Notes: generated by a model not told the origin, from the letters alone. Numbered from the stretch's first letter, positions 50,418 through 59,886 are shown. The stretch is 63,424 nt of DNA from Bacteroidales bacterium (GCA_024401355.1 JAKSLF010000015.1:1-63424); one strand, 5' to 3'. Made by a program: numbers and translations.

Positions 50418-52826
50418 ATGTATAGTCTGTTCAAGAAAGAGATATCAACCTTCTTCTGCTCACTTACGGGCTACCTTGTGGTTGCTGTATTCCTTGTTGC
50501 AACTGGAATATTCCTATGGGTCGTTCCAGGCGAGCTAAACATCTTATATGGTGGATATGCAACTCTCGAGCCGTTGTTTGGCATCGCACCATGGATCTAT
50601 CTGTTCCTTGTCCCTGCCATATCGATGCGCCTCATAGCGGAAGAAAAGAAGCAGGGCACTCTTGAACTCTTGCTCATTCGTCCATTGACAACTCTGCAGA
50701 TTGTCTCGGCAAAATATTGGGCTGGTCTTGCTCTCGTTGTAATAAGCATACTGCCTACGCTTGTATATCTGTTTGTCGTATGGCAGTTGGGTGATCCTGT
50801 CGGCAATGTCGATATGGGTGCAACCTGGGGCTCTTATATAGGCTTGCTCTTGCTTGCTGCCGTATATATGGCCATTGGTGTTTTTGCGTCGTCAATCACC
50901 GACAACCAGATTGTTGCTTTTGTGACGGGTGTGGCTCTTTGCTTCGTTTTTTATACTGGCTTCGACTCTATTGCTTCCATCCCTGCGATGAAGAGTGTGC
51001 AGGATATGGTGTCGCTTTGTGGTATAAGTAGCCATTACGACAGTATTTCACGTGGAGTGATGGATAGCCGTGATGTAGTATACTTTGTGTCTGTGGCGGC
51101 TTTTTTTATCATCATTACTTCGATGATAATAAGCAGACGAAGTGTGAAATGGAGCAGATGGGGAATGGTTGTCGCTTCGCTCGTGGCGGTCAACTTCATT
51201 GGCTCCAAAGTGCATTTCAGAGTTGACCTTACATCTGAGGGACGATTCACGTTGTCAGAAATAAGCAGGAGATATCTTGGAAATCTCGATAAGGATGTGG
51301 TCGTGAAACTTTATCTCGATGGAGAACTCAATCCAGGCTTCACTCGTCTCAAGAAGGCCGCCAGTGAGATGCTCGACGAACTCGACGAGTGTGCCAATAA
51401 GAATATTTACCACTTGACCATTAATCCTTCATCCATGACTCCCAAGGAGTATGAAGCTCTCAACAATGATTTGGCAGAGCAGGGAATGGGTGGTGTGCCA
51501 GTTTTTGAGACAAAGGAGGATGGTCAGAAAACACGCACGGTGGTCTATCCGTATGCTGAGGTGTCGCTTGGAGACAAATATACTTGGGTTAACCTTTTGG
51601 AGAACATTCCTGGTTTGTCAAGCGATGAAAATCTCAACAGGTCTGTTGAAGATATAGAGTACAAGATAGTCGATGCTATACGTAGGGTTGAGTCGGAAGA
51701 GAAACCTAGAGTGGCATTCCTTGAAGGACATGGCGAGTTGGATGAACTGGATGTTATGGAAGCTACTGATGCGTTGTCTCACTATTTTGCTGTCGATCGA
51801 GGTAGGATAGGCAACGATGCTTCTATTCTTGATCCTTATAAAGTTATTATCGTAGCCAAGCCTGCTGACAAATTCAGCGAGCAGGAGAAGTTTGTTATCG
51901 ACCAGTATGTTATGCGTGGCGGTAGAGTTATGTGGCTTGTCGATGCGGTCAACATGACGTTGGACACTCTCCGCAATTCCCCACATACGGTAGGGCTTTA
52001 TGCTGATTTCAATATTGAGGATATGCTCTTTGTCTACGGTGTGAGAGTTAATCCTGAGGTTGTTGAGGATATTAATTGTGGTATGGTGCCAGTCAGCGTT
52101 CAACAGCCGGGTGAGGGTACTAAGCTTGTGCCTATGCCATGGCACTTCAGTCCTCTGTTGTCAACCAATACGGTTCATCCTATTACAAGGAATGTTAGTC
52201 TGGTTAAGGGTGATTTTACAAGCCATATAGACACAGTCGGTGAAGGACTTGATATGGTTAGGATACCGTTGCTGCGAACATCTTCATACACTAAAGTCGA
52301 CAAGGCTCCCGTTATGGCATCTTTGGCCAATATTCATCAGAAGCCGGTGCAGAGCGAATATAATAGAAGTCATCTGGACGTGGCACTCCTTGAGGATGGA
52401 ATTTTCCCTTCAGTCTTCGCACATCGAAAGGTACCTGCCGGTATCAAGTTTAATGGTGAAATAAAAAAGGAGAGTGTTCCGACCAGAATGATTGTGGTCG
52501 CTGACGGTGACATCATTCGCAATGACGTCCGTTTCCGCGATGCACAAAATCCTAAGATTGTTCCCCTAGGTTATGACGAACTTTCAAGGCAAACTTTCGG
52601 CAACAAGGATTTTATCATCAATGCAGTTCAATATCTTGCCGACGATGAAGGGTGGATGACTTTGCGTAACCGCAATTTTACTCTTCGACTCCTTGATAAG
52701 AAGAAGTTGGGCGACGGAACAACGGAATGGAAGGTGCTTGCTGTGGCTATGCCACTTGTTGTACTTGCCGTGGTTTTCGGAGGTGTCGTTGTGTGGCGTC
52801 GTAGGAAGTATGGGAAATTGAAATAG
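50418..52826 (+). CDS. Fused GldF-GldG-type ABC transporter membrane protein
   Basis: 802 residues. Residues 1-240 are an ABC-2 permease of the GldF type: 'YSLFKKEISTFFCSLTGY', 'FLVPAISMRLIAEEKKQGTLELLLIRP' (in part) and six helices. Residues about 245-802 are GldG-like: one helix, then 'FRVDLTSEGRFTLSEISRRYL' and a long periplasmic ABC_transp_aux domain with 'RVAFLEGHGELDELDV', and a C-terminal anchor helix before 'RRRKYGKLK'. In Flavobacterium GldF and GldG are separate proteins that, with ATPase GldA, are needed for gliding. No gldA lies in the window. The transported substrate is unknown. Confidence 0.88.
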   Translation: MYSLFKKEISTFFCSLTGYLVVAVFLVATGIFLWVVPGELNILYGGYATLEPLFGIAPWIYLFLVPAISMRLIAEEKKQGTLELLLIRPLTTLQIVSAKYWAGLALVVISILPTLVYLFVVWQLGDPVGNVDMGATWGSYIGLLLLAAVYMAIGVFASSITDNQIVAFVTGVALCFVFYTGFDSIASIPAMKSVQDMVSLCGISSHYDSISRGVMDSRDVVYFVSVAAFFIIITSMIISRRSVKWSRWGMVVASLVAVNFIGSKVHFRVDLTSEGRFTLSEISRRYLGNLDKDVVVKLYLDGELNPGFTRLKKAASEMLDELDECANKNIYHLTINPSSMTPKEYEALNNDLAEQGMGGVPVFETKEDGQKTRTVVYPYAEVSLGDKYTWVNLLENIPGLSSDENLNRSVEDIEYKIVDAIRRVESEEKPRVAFLEGHGELDELDVMEATDALSHYFAVDRGRIGNDASILDPYKVIIVAKPADKFSEQEKFVIDQYVMRGGRVMWLVDAVNMTLDTLRNSPHTVGLYADFNIEDMLFVYGVRVNPEVVEDINCGMVPVSVQQPGEGTKLVPMPWHFSPLLSTNTVHPITRNVSLVKGDFTSHIDTVGEGLDMVRIPLLRTSSYTKVDKAPVMASLANIHQKPVQSEYNRSHLDVALLEDGIFPSVFAHRKVPAGIKFNGEIKKESVPTRMIVVADGDIIRNDVRFRDAQNPKIVPLGYDELSRQTFGNKDFIINAVQYLADDEGWMTLRNRNFTLRLLDKKKLGDGTTEWKVLAVAMPLVVLAVVFGGVVVWRRRKYGKLK

Positions 52827-52836
52827 GTGTGGAGCG

Positions 52837-54141
52837 ATGATGGAGCCAACAGGATATCTTCTTCAGTCAGCAGTTAGTGGTAAGTTGTATGCCGATAATG
52901 GATGGATGCTTGATTCGGGTGAGGACGGGCAAGGCCTGTTGTGTAGTGTCTATGACAGCACGCAGCTGACCGACCGCGGAGCCTCTGCTGGCTTGTTCCG
53001 ATTTGCTGATTGGCTGCCAGTCTCTCGTGTTGTTCCTAACTCTAACTCTCCTGTGACATATAAGAGTACTGCATTGGCAGCCAGGCTCGGCCTTGAAAAT
53101 CTCTGGATCACTTTTAGTGGCTATTGGCCAGAAAAGGGTGCGGCGATGTCGACGTGCTCATTCAAGGAGACTGAAGCATATAGTGTGATAAGCCGACTTC
53201 GTCCGGATGAGAAAAAGATTTTGGTCGTCGCTTCTGCAGGTAATACGGCCAGAGCTTTCGCTCGTGTATGTTCCGACAATGACGTTCCGGTGATTATATG
53301 TATTCCAGCAGACAATCTGGGTGCTTTATGGTATGACCGCCCAATCGCTCCGTGTGTCAAGGTCATTGCCACTCAGCATGGTAGTGATTATGCTGACGCC
53401 ATCGAGTTGGCTGATGTTATTTGTAGGATAAGTGGCTCGGCGGTCGGTGTCGATGGTTTTATTCCAGAAGGTGGTGCAAAACATATAGCTCGCAGAGGTG
53501 GTATGGGTACTACGGTTCTCTCCGCTGCAACTACCATCGGACGGATTGCTGATGGCTATTTTCAAGCAATAGGTAGTGGCACAGGTGCAATTGCCGCATG
53601 GGAGGCTAGTAAAAGGCTGCATGCCGACGGACGTTTCGGTACGAATGTTATGCGACTTATGTTGTCGCAGAATGCTCCATTTACACCTATATATGATGCT
53701 TGGTGCGCAGGAACTAGAGACCTTGCTCCCGTTTCTCCCGAGAAAGCCAGAATGTATGAAAAGCAGATAATGGCGCCAGTGTTGGCCAATCGACGTCCGC
53801 CTTATTCAATTGCTGGTGGTTTATATGATGCGTTGACAGCCACAGGTGGGAATGTAGCAAGCATATCTAATGATGAGGCTTGTCGAGCAGGTGCTCTTTT
53901 TGCGGAAAGCGAGGGTGTCGATATTTGTAGTGCGGCGTCTGTTGCTGTGGCATCACTTGTTAAGGCAGTTGCCAATGGCAGTATAACCTCTGATGAGGTC
54001 ATTATGCTTAATGTGACTGGCGGTGGTGAAGTCCGTTATCGAAATGAACATGTGACTACTTCGATGCGCCCAGATAGAATTGTGGATGCAGGCTATAAGT
54101 ATGATGATATAGTCGATGTGGTCAAATCTCTCTTTGTGTAG
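52837..54141 (+). CDS. Cysteate synthase (threonine-synthase-like PLP enzyme)
   Basis: 434 residues, PLP fold type II but distinct from ThrC. The N-terminus 'YLLQSAVSGKLYADNGWML' and the segment 'FADWLPV' match what I recall of Bacteroidota cysteate synthases. The PLP lysine is K110 in 'GAAMSTCSFKETEAYSVI'; also 'VVASAGNTARAFARVCSDNDVP' (in part) and 'QAIGSGTGAIAAWEA'. The enzyme makes L-cysteate from phosphoserine and sulfite. Cysteate is the head-group precursor of capnine-type sulfonolipids, and in methanogens of coenzyme M. It follows gldFG by 10 bp and precedes the ATP-grasp-like gene by 3 bp. Confidence 0.85.
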   Translation: MMEPTGYLLQSAVSGKLYADNGWMLDSGEDGQGLLCSVYDSTQLTDRGASAGLFRFADWLPVSRVVPNSNSPVTYKSTALAARLGLENLWITFSGYWPEKGAAMSTCSFKETEAYSVISRLRPDEKKILVVASAGNTARAFARVCSDNDVPVIICIPADNLGALWYDRPIAPCVKVIATQHGSDYADAIELADVICRISGSAVGVDGFIPEGGAKHIARRGGMGTTVLSAATTIGRIADGYFQAIGSGTGAIAAWEASKRLHADGRFGTNVMRLMLSQNAPFTPIYDAWCAGTRDLAPVSPEKARMYEKQIMAPVLANRRPPYSIAGGLYDALTATGGNVASISNDEACRAGALFAESEGVDICSAASVAVASLVKAVANGSITSDEVIMLNVTGGGEVRYRNEHVTTSMRPDRIVDAGYKYDDIVDVVKSLFV

Positions 54142-54144
54142 GTC

Positions 54145-55188
54145 ATGATACTTGTTTATAATCCCACTTGCGAACTGGCAGTTCAACATGATACGGTCAA
54201 TTATCAGCCTGCAAAACATCTGATGGATTTCGAGAGACGTTATGGCGCTTTGATGATGTTTTTGGCTGGTGAAGGTGACGCGGTGGTTGCTGACTGCCCT
54301 GGAAGGCAAGAACTAGATTTTTGGAAGGAGCGCGGTGTCGCAATCCCCGAGTTCATAGACCGTGCGGAGGCTCGTCGCCGTATTGCTAATGGTGAGCATC
54401 TTAAGCCATGGGGCATGAGCAGGGAGGTGCTCTATAGGTTCGGCGGACATGCTCTCTCTGATGGCTTTAATGATCAGCATAGGCGATTGTTTTCTCGATT
54501 GACTTCTGTTGCGGTTGATGATGCATTGGCTTCGGCGGAACTGCCTGATTTCTTTAGGGAAGAAGTCCGTCCTCGTATAGTCGATGATGTTGACATGCTG
54601 CCAGAACTGGTTGGTGATGGTATGTGTGTGTTGAAGACACTGTGGAGTGCTTCTGGACGTGGTGTGTCGCTGGTCTCACGGCCCGAATTTGTCAAGCCTG
54701 CTATAGCCCGTTTCTCTGCCAATGTTCGTAATGACGGTGCTGTGGTCTGGGAGCCTTTGCTCGACAGAGTTGTCGATTTCGCCATGTTGTTTGAAGTTTG
54801 TCCTGATGGTAATGTTGTATATCTTGGTAAAAACTATTATAGGTCTGACGAAGCTGGCCGTTTCGGAGTTGAACTAATAGGCTACGATCCGATTCACCAA
54901 TATGTTGAGGCTGGTTTGGTCCCTGCTGACTGGGAGCAGATAGCTTCCGAAAAACTCAGATGTGCCATTTCTCAGTCTGTAAGTCCGTTATTGTATGTCG
55001 GACCAGTTGGCGTTGATTCTATGCTCTACAGGAGAAAGAGTGGTGAAATGGCGATAAGGCTGTGCATCGAAGCCAACGTGCGTCACAGCATGGGCAATGT
55101 TAATATGCGTATCGCAAAATGTTTTGAAGGTGAGAGTCTGGAATGGACTCTCGGAGATGAAAGTTTGATTAAAATATTAAAGAGATGA
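54145..55188 (+). CDS. Uncharacterised ATP-grasp-like protein
   Basis: 347 residues. The opening 'ILVYNPTCELAVQHDTVNYQP' resembles an uncharacterised Bacteroidota family that begins 'FNPE.D.AL'. ATP-grasp signs are 'VLKTLWSASGRGVSLVS' (Lys and Gly-rich flexible loop), 'VVWEPLLDRVVDFAMLFEV' (E..L...D..) and 'CIEANVRHSMGNVNMRIAK' (Mg-binding E-x-N near the end). Such folds join a carboxylate to an amine or thiol at the cost of ATP. Between a cysteate synthase and a transporter, cysteate or a derivative is a possible substrate; that is inference only. 4-bp overlap with the next gene. Confidence 0.65.
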   Translation: MILVYNPTCELAVQHDTVNYQPAKHLMDFERRYGALMMFLAGEGDAVVADCPGRQELDFWKERGVAIPEFIDRAEARRRIANGEHLKPWGMSREVLYRFGGHALSDGFNDQHRRLFSRLTSVAVDDALASAELPDFFREEVRPRIVDDVDMLPELVGDGMCVLKTLWSASGRGVSLVSRPEFVKPAIARFSANVRNDGAVVWEPLLDRVVDFAMLFEVCPDGNVVYLGKNYYRSDEAGRFGVELIGYDPIHQYVEAGLVPADWEQIASEKLRCAISQSVSPLLYVGPVGVDSMLYRRKSGEMAIRLCIEANVRHSMGNVNMRIAKCFEGESLEWTLGDESLIKILKR

Positions 55189-56141
55189 ATAAGATTGTTG
55201 CGTTGTTGAAGAATTGGACACTTCCGATATCTATGTTGACAGGTGTGTTGATATACCTGGCATTTGCCCATCTTGATTTTTTACAGCCGGCTAAGCCTGC
55301 CGTAAAGGCTATCGATAAGGTCTTGACTCCGTTGCTTATTTTTGTGCAGTTGTTGTTAACTTTCTGTAAGGTCAACCCAAGAGAGTTCCGTTTCCGTACT
55401 TGGCATTTTATTTTGATGGGCATCCAACTTGTCGGGAGTGTGCTGGTCTATTTTGCTATTGCTCCTATAAGTCCCATTGTGGCCCAAGGAGCTATGGTAT
55501 GCTTCATCTGTCCTACTGCTACCGCCGCTGCTGTTGTTACCTCCAAACTGGGTGGCAGTGCCGAGACGCTCATCACGTATACTATGCTGATTAATATTTT
55601 GTGCGCTATCTTTGTGCCGTTGGTCTTCCCGCTGATTCATGAGACTGATGGACTGACGTTCTGGCATGCGTTCCTTCTGATATTGTCTAAGGTATTCCCA
55701 TTGCTTATTTGCCCTTTCATTCTTGCGCAACTGTTGCGATGGTTGTGGCGTTCTGCTCATGTTTTTCTGAAGGAGCATGCTTCTTTAGCCTTTTATATTT
55801 GGGCAGTGGCATTGGCCATGGTGATGGGAAAGACTGTTAAGTCTGTGGTCGACGATTCCGACAATCTCCAGCTTGTCTTCTGGTTGGCTTTCGTGAGTCT
55901 CGTTATTTGTTGCTTTCAGTTTTTCATCGGTAAGAGAGTTGGCGGCTATTATGGCGACAGGATTAGTGGTGGTCAGGCAATAGGGCAGAAAAATACGGTG
56001 CTTGCTATTTGGATGGCGTTTACCTATCTTGAGCCGATAACCTCAGTAGCCCCTGGAGCTTACGTCCTGTGGCAGAACACAATCAACTCTTGGCAATTGT
56101 GGAAACAAAGGAAGAGGGCGGCAGCTTCAAATCCAAGATGA
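55185..56141 (+). CDS. BASS-family (bile acid:sodium symporter-like) transporter
   Basis: 318 residues with nine to ten hydrophobic helices. 'LTPLLIFVQLLLTFCKVNPREFR', 'MVCFICPTATAAAVVTSKLGGSAE' (in part; the crossover region that binds Na+ in the family) and 'GQAIGQKNTVLAIWMAFTYLEP' support the BASS fold. Substrates in the family are organic acids, including sulfonates such as taurocholate. Last gene of the run; it overlaps the ATP-grasp-like gene by 4 bp. Confidence 0.75.
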   Translation: MNKIVALLKNWTLPISMLTGVLIYLAFAHLDFLQPAKPAVKAIDKVLTPLLIFVQLLLTFCKVNPREFRFRTWHFILMGIQLVGSVLVYFAIAPISPIVAQGAMVCFICPTATAAAVVTSKLGGSAETLITYTMLINILCAIFVPLVFPLIHETDGLTFWHAFLLILSKVFPLLICPFILAQLLRWLWRSAHVFLKEHASLAFYIWAVALAMVMGKTVKSVVDDSDNLQLVFWLAFVSLVICCFQFFIGKRVGGYYGDRISGGQAIGQKNTVLAIWMAFTYLEPITSVAPGAYVLWQNTINSWQLWKQRKRAAASNPR

Positions 56142-56173
56142 CAAAAAAACAAGAAAAAAATATGGTGCAACTA

Positions 56174-56204
56174 TTGCACAATAAAAATAAACATACTACC
56201 TTTG
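56174..56204 (+). promoter_or_regulatory. Promoter for the CAU tRNA
   Basis: -7 box TACCTTTG at 56197-56204, TTG at 56174-56176, 20-bp spacer, 47 bp before the tRNA. Confidence 0.6.
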
Positions 56205-56251
56205 CACTCGCAATCGGGAAGCAAAACGGAACGAATGCGAACAATGGTAAT

Positions 56252-56325
56252 GCCGAGATAGCTCAGCTGGTTAGAGCGCAGGATTCATAATCCTGAGGTC
56301 GAGGGTTCAAGCCCCTCCCTCGGTA
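56252..56325 (+). tRNA. tRNA with anticodon CAT (elongator Met or Ile2)
   Basis: A 74-nt cloverleaf: D-arm AGCTCAGCTGGTTAGAGC, anticodon stem CAGGA/TCCTG around loop TTCATAA (anticodon CAT), T-stem GAGGG/CCCTC with TTCAAGC loop, discriminator A, no encoded CCA. It is not initiator tRNA (no GGG/CCC anticodon stem). Whether it is methionine or lysidine-modified isoleucine tRNA cannot be told here. The acceptor stem has a G-T first pair and an A-C mismatch at its seventh pair. Confidence 0.9.
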
Positions 56326-56397
56326 CTTTTTGAAAGCCTTGGAATCAATAGATTCTGAGGCTTTAAATTTATATGTTGTCCCTTCTTTTGACGTTGT

Positions 56398-57174
56398 ATG
56401 GAAATATCTGAAAGGTCTTCTTATGAAACACGTTTGATCGATGTTATCCAGCGTGGTGGAGGGGCAGAGTCTGTCGAGGCTCTGCGTTGCGACTTTATTG
56501 TCGATAAGATCAGGGAGGTGAGGCAGAGCTATGATGCTGTCATGGCCGAATATCGACTCGACGGACGGGACTTTCTCGATCTATTGAGAGACGAGTATGG
56601 AAGTGGGGTAGTGATTGATAAGGTAGAGGATGGACAGACACGAAGTTATTCGGTAAATGATTTCTATAAGATTTCCATAGGAAAGTTCGAACTCATGTTC
56701 GAGATGAATTGCCGAAATGGCGAGGAGTGCCATACAGCCGAACTGTATTATGGCAAGTGCTATGCGTTTAGCGCTGTGTTTCTTACTCCCGAACGTCTTC
56801 TCGAGATTGTCGACAACGTGTCAGAGAAGTATGGTGTGTGGCAACGTCAGTGGAACAGGGTTTTGGCTTCGGCACAAAAAAAGGCTGTGATTAAGCAGTT
56901 GTCAGAAACTGCTATGGTGGCATATCTGAGGAGTCGTCTGAAGGCTACTGGCATCGAGTATAGTCTTCGTGACAAAAAGGAGTCGATGGAGGTGTTCTTC
57001 AAGCTCGATTGGGGATTGAAGTTTAAGGTCAATCTGACAAGAACCAATTTCCGCGAACAGGTCGACGATGCGATTAATATAGTCCTTTCTTTGAAGAATG
57101 ATATGGCTAAGGCCAACTTGATCGGAGTGCATAAAAGTGTCTCTGGAAGCGACTTTTGGACCTCTGAAGAATAA
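56398..57174 (+). CDS. Orphan cytoplasmic protein, unknown function
   Basis: 258 residues, no signal peptide or membrane helix. Mixed helix/strand with many charged residues: 'VDKIREVRQSYDAVMAEYRLDGRDFLDLLRDEYG' (in part) and 'FFKLDWGLKFKVNLTRTNFREQVDDAINIVL' (in part), suggesting an alpha/beta fold with two strands repeated ('KFELMFEMNC', 'LKFKVNLTR'). I do not recognise it. It sits alone between the tRNA and the phosphorylase gene. Confidence 0.6.
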   Translation: MEISERSSYETRLIDVIQRGGGAESVEALRCDFIVDKIREVRQSYDAVMAEYRLDGRDFLDLLRDEYGSGVVIDKVEDGQTRSYSVNDFYKISIGKFELMFEMNCRNGEECHTAELYYGKCYAFSAVFLTPERLLEIVDNVSEKYGVWQRQWNRVLASAQKKAVIKQLSETAMVAYLRSRLKATGIEYSLRDKKESMEVFFKLDWGLKFKVNLTRTNFREQVDDAINIVLSLKNDMAKANLIGVHKSVSGSDFWTSEE

Positions 57175-57223
57175 AAAATCATCAAGAACGTTATAAAAGT
57201 ATAACAATCTGATTGATTTTGCG

Positions 57224-57243
57224 AAGCATGATATGCTTTTTTT
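57224..57243 (+). terminator. Weak hairpin terminator
   Basis: 6-bp stem AAGCAT/ATGCTT, 3-base loop, followed by T. Weaker than the others in this window. Confidence 0.5.
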
Positions 57244-57317
57244 GTATAATTTAGCAGCATCAAAAATAAGGAATAAAAATGCCCTTGTGGCATAAAGAAT
57301 AAAAGCACTCATTGATA

Positions 57318-59810
57318 ATGGAAAACAAGATTTATGGTCATTTTGATGACAAGAACCGCGAGTATGTCATCACAGACCCAAAAACACCTTGGCCTTGGAT
57401 AAACTACCTTGGCAACGAGGACTTCTTCTCGCTAATATCTAATACGGCAGGTGGATATTCTTTCTATAAGGATGCTAAGTTCCGTCGTATCACGCGTTAT
57501 CGTTACAATGGTGTGCCTATGGATAATGGTGGCCGCTATTTCTATATTAATGATAATGGTACTGTCTGGTCGCCAGGCTGGAAGCCTTGTAAGACTCCGC
57601 TCGATTCCTATGAGTGCCGTCATGGTATGAACTACACTCGCATCACTGGTGCAAAGAATGGCATCGAGGCTTCTGTGCTCTTCTTCGTTCCTCTCAAGAC
57701 ATGGGCCGAGGTGCAGAAGGTGACTTTGAAGAATACAACTGGCGCTACCAAGAAGATTAAGCTCTTCTCTTTCGAGGAGTGGTGTCTTTGGAATGCTGCT
57801 ACTGATATGGAGAATTTCCAGCGTAACTTCTCAACCGGTGAGGTTGAAATCGATGGAAGTGTTATCTATCACAAGACTGAGTACAAGGAGCGTCGTAATC
57901 ACTTCGCTTATTATTCAGTTAATGTGCCTATCCAGGGCTACGATACCGACCGTGAAAGTTTCATAGGTCTCTACAATGAGTTTGCTCTCCCACAGTGTGT
58001 CGAGGCAGGCAAGCCTTCTAATAGCCTCGCTCATGGTTGGAGCCCTATAGCTTCTCATTATCTCGAGGTTGAACTTAAGGCTGGCGAAAGCAAGGATTTC
58101 ATCTTCCTTCTTGGTTATGTTGAGAATGAGCAGGACGAGAAGTTTGATGATGCTGAAATAGCTCGTAAGAAGAATGGCTCGCTTATCTCTTCACAGGCTT
58201 CTGACCGTACTTTGATTAACAAGAAGAAGGCTCAGGCTGTTATCGAGAAGTTCTCGACTGTCAAGGCTGTTGATGCGGCTTTTGCCGAGCTTCGTGCTTC
58301 ATGGGATGTTCTGCTTGATAAGTATACCGTATCTTCTGGCGATGAGCGTCTCGACCGTATGGTGAATATTTGGAACCAGTACCAGTGTATGATTACTTTC
58401 AACTTCTCTCGTTCAGCTTCGTTCTTCGAGAGTGGTATCGGACGTGGTATGGGCTTCCGCGATTCAAACCAGGACCTCGTAGGTTTTGTTCATCAGGTTC
58501 CAAGCCGTGCTCGTCAGCGTATTATCGATATCGCTTCTACGCAGTTCCCTGATGGTGGTTGCTATCACCAGTATCAGCCTCTTACTAAGCGTGGCAACAA
58601 CGATATCGGTGGCGGATTCAACGATGACCCAATGTGGCTCATTTTCGGTACTGTCGCTTATATTAAGGAAACTGGCGATTTCTCTATTCTCGATGAAATG
58701 GTGCCTTGGGATAACCAGGCTGGTACTGAGGTTTCTCTCTTTGACCATCTCCGCATTTCATTCAATCATGTTGTCGAGAACCTCGGACCTCACATGCTTC
58801 CTCTCATCGGACGTGCCGACTGGAACGACTGTCTCAACCTCAACTGCTTCAGCTGGGATCCTAACGAGAGCTTCCAGACTACAGAAAATCAGACTGAAGG
58901 CTCTAAAGCCGAGTCTCTCATGATTGCTGGTCTCTTCGTTCTTTGCGGCCGCGATTACGTAGAGCTCTGTCGTCAGCTCAACAAGGCGTCTGAGGCTGAC
59001 CGTGCTCAGAAGTGCATCGACTCTATGGTCGAGGCTGTTAAGAAGCATGGATGGGATGGCGAGTGGTATCTCCGTGCCTACGATTTCTATGGCAATAAGA
59101 TTGGCTCTAACGAAAACGAGGAAGGCAAGATCTTTATCGAAAGCCAGGGCTTCTGCACAATGGCTGGTATCGGCCTCGAGGATGGTCTTGTCGATAAGGC
59201 TCTCGACTCATGCAAGAAGTATCTTGACTGCGAACATGGTATGGTGCTCAACTGGCCTGCCTATACAACATATCACGTCGAAATGGGTGAGATCTCTTCT
59301 TACCCTGCTGGTTACAAGGAGAATGCCGGTATCTTCTGCCACAATAACCCATGGGTTATCATCGGTGAGACTGTTGCCGGACGTGGCAACGATGCTTGGG
59401 ACCACTACACCAAGATCTGTCCAGCATTCATTAAGGACCAGACTCTCCACAAGGTCGAGCCATACGTATATTCACAGATGGTCGCAGGCAAGGATGCCGC
59501 TAAGCCAGGTGAAGGCAAGAACTCTTGGCTCACTGGTACTGCAGCATGGAACTGGTATACAATCACTCAGTTCATACTTGGTGTTAAGCCTACTTACGAT
59601 GGTATCATGATCGACCCTTGTATCCCTTCTTCTATGAAGGAGTATAAGATTAAGCGTGTGCTTCGTGGTGCTCAGTACGATATCACTATCAAGAATCCAC
59701 AGGGCGTTCAGAAGGGTGTCAAGTCTATCACTGTCGATGGTAAGGCTGTCAGTGGCAATGTCGTTAAGCATGCCGATGGCAAACATGTTGTTGAAGTTGT
59801 GATGGGTTAA
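57318..59810 (+). CDS. Cellobiose phosphorylase (GH94)
   Basis: 830 residues from ATG 57318; a TTG two codons earlier is rejected. GH94 hallmarks: '[22 protein letters not shown]' (in part), '[18 protein letters not shown]', and '[17 protein letters not shown]', where D501-W-N-D504 includes the acid residue of the family. No signal peptide, so cytoplasmic. It phosphorolyses cellobiose to glucose and glucose-1-phosphate, saving ATP. Length and the 'DSNQDL' motif fit cellobiose rather than chitobiose or cyclic-glucan phosphorylases. Highly biased codon use suggests strong expression. An epimerase-like gene follows after a terminator. Confidence 0.92.
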   Translation: MENKIYGHFDDKNREYVITDPKTPWPWINYLGNEDFFSLISNTAGGYSFYKDAKFRRITRYRYNGVPMDNGGRYFYINDNGTVWSPGWKPCKTPLDSYECRHGMNYTRITGAKNGIEASVLFFVPLKTWAEVQKVTLKNTTGATKKIKLFSFEEWCLWNAATDMENFQRNFSTGEVEIDGSVIYHKTEYKERRNHFAYYSVNVPIQGYDTDRESFIGLYNEFALPQCVEAGKPSNSLAHGWSPIASHYLEVELKAGESKDFIFLLGYVENEQDEKFDDAEIARKKNGSLISSQASDRTLINKKKAQAVIEKFSTVKAVDAAFAELRASWDVLLDKYTVSSGDERLDRMVNIWNQYQCMITFNFSRSASFFESGIGRGMGFRDSNQDLVGFVHQVPSRARQRIIDIASTQFPDGGCYHQYQPLTKRGNNDIGGGFNDDPMWLIFGTVAYIKETGDFSILDEMVPWDNQAGTEVSLFDHLRISFNHVVENLGPHMLPLIGRADWNDCLNLNCFSWDPNESFQTTENQTEGSKAESLMIAGLFVLCGRDYVELCRQLNKASEADRAQKCIDSMVEAVKKHGWDGEWYLRAYDFYGNKIGSNENEEGKIFIESQGFCTMAGIGLEDGLVDKALDSCKKYLDCEHGMVLNWPAYTTYHVEMGEISSYPAGYKENAGIFCHNNPWVIIGETVAGRGNDAWDHYTKICPAFIKDQTLHKVEPYVYSQMVAGKDAAKPGEGKNSWLTGTAAWNWYTITQFILGVKPTYDGIMIDPCIPSSMKEYKIKRVLRGAQYDITIKNPQGVQKGVKSITVDGKAVSGNVVKHADGKHVVEVVMG

Positions 59811-59842
59811 TAACAACCCTGTTGATATATTTATTATTATTG

Positions 59843-59870
59843 AGCTCGCCAGATTTTCTGGCGAGCTTTT
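59843..59870 (+). terminator. Terminator after cellobiose phosphorylase
   Basis: 11-bp perfect stem AGCTCGCCAGA/TCTGGCGAGCT with a 3-base T loop and a short T-run. Confidence 0.85.
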
Positions 59871-59886
59871 CGACTACATAACTACT

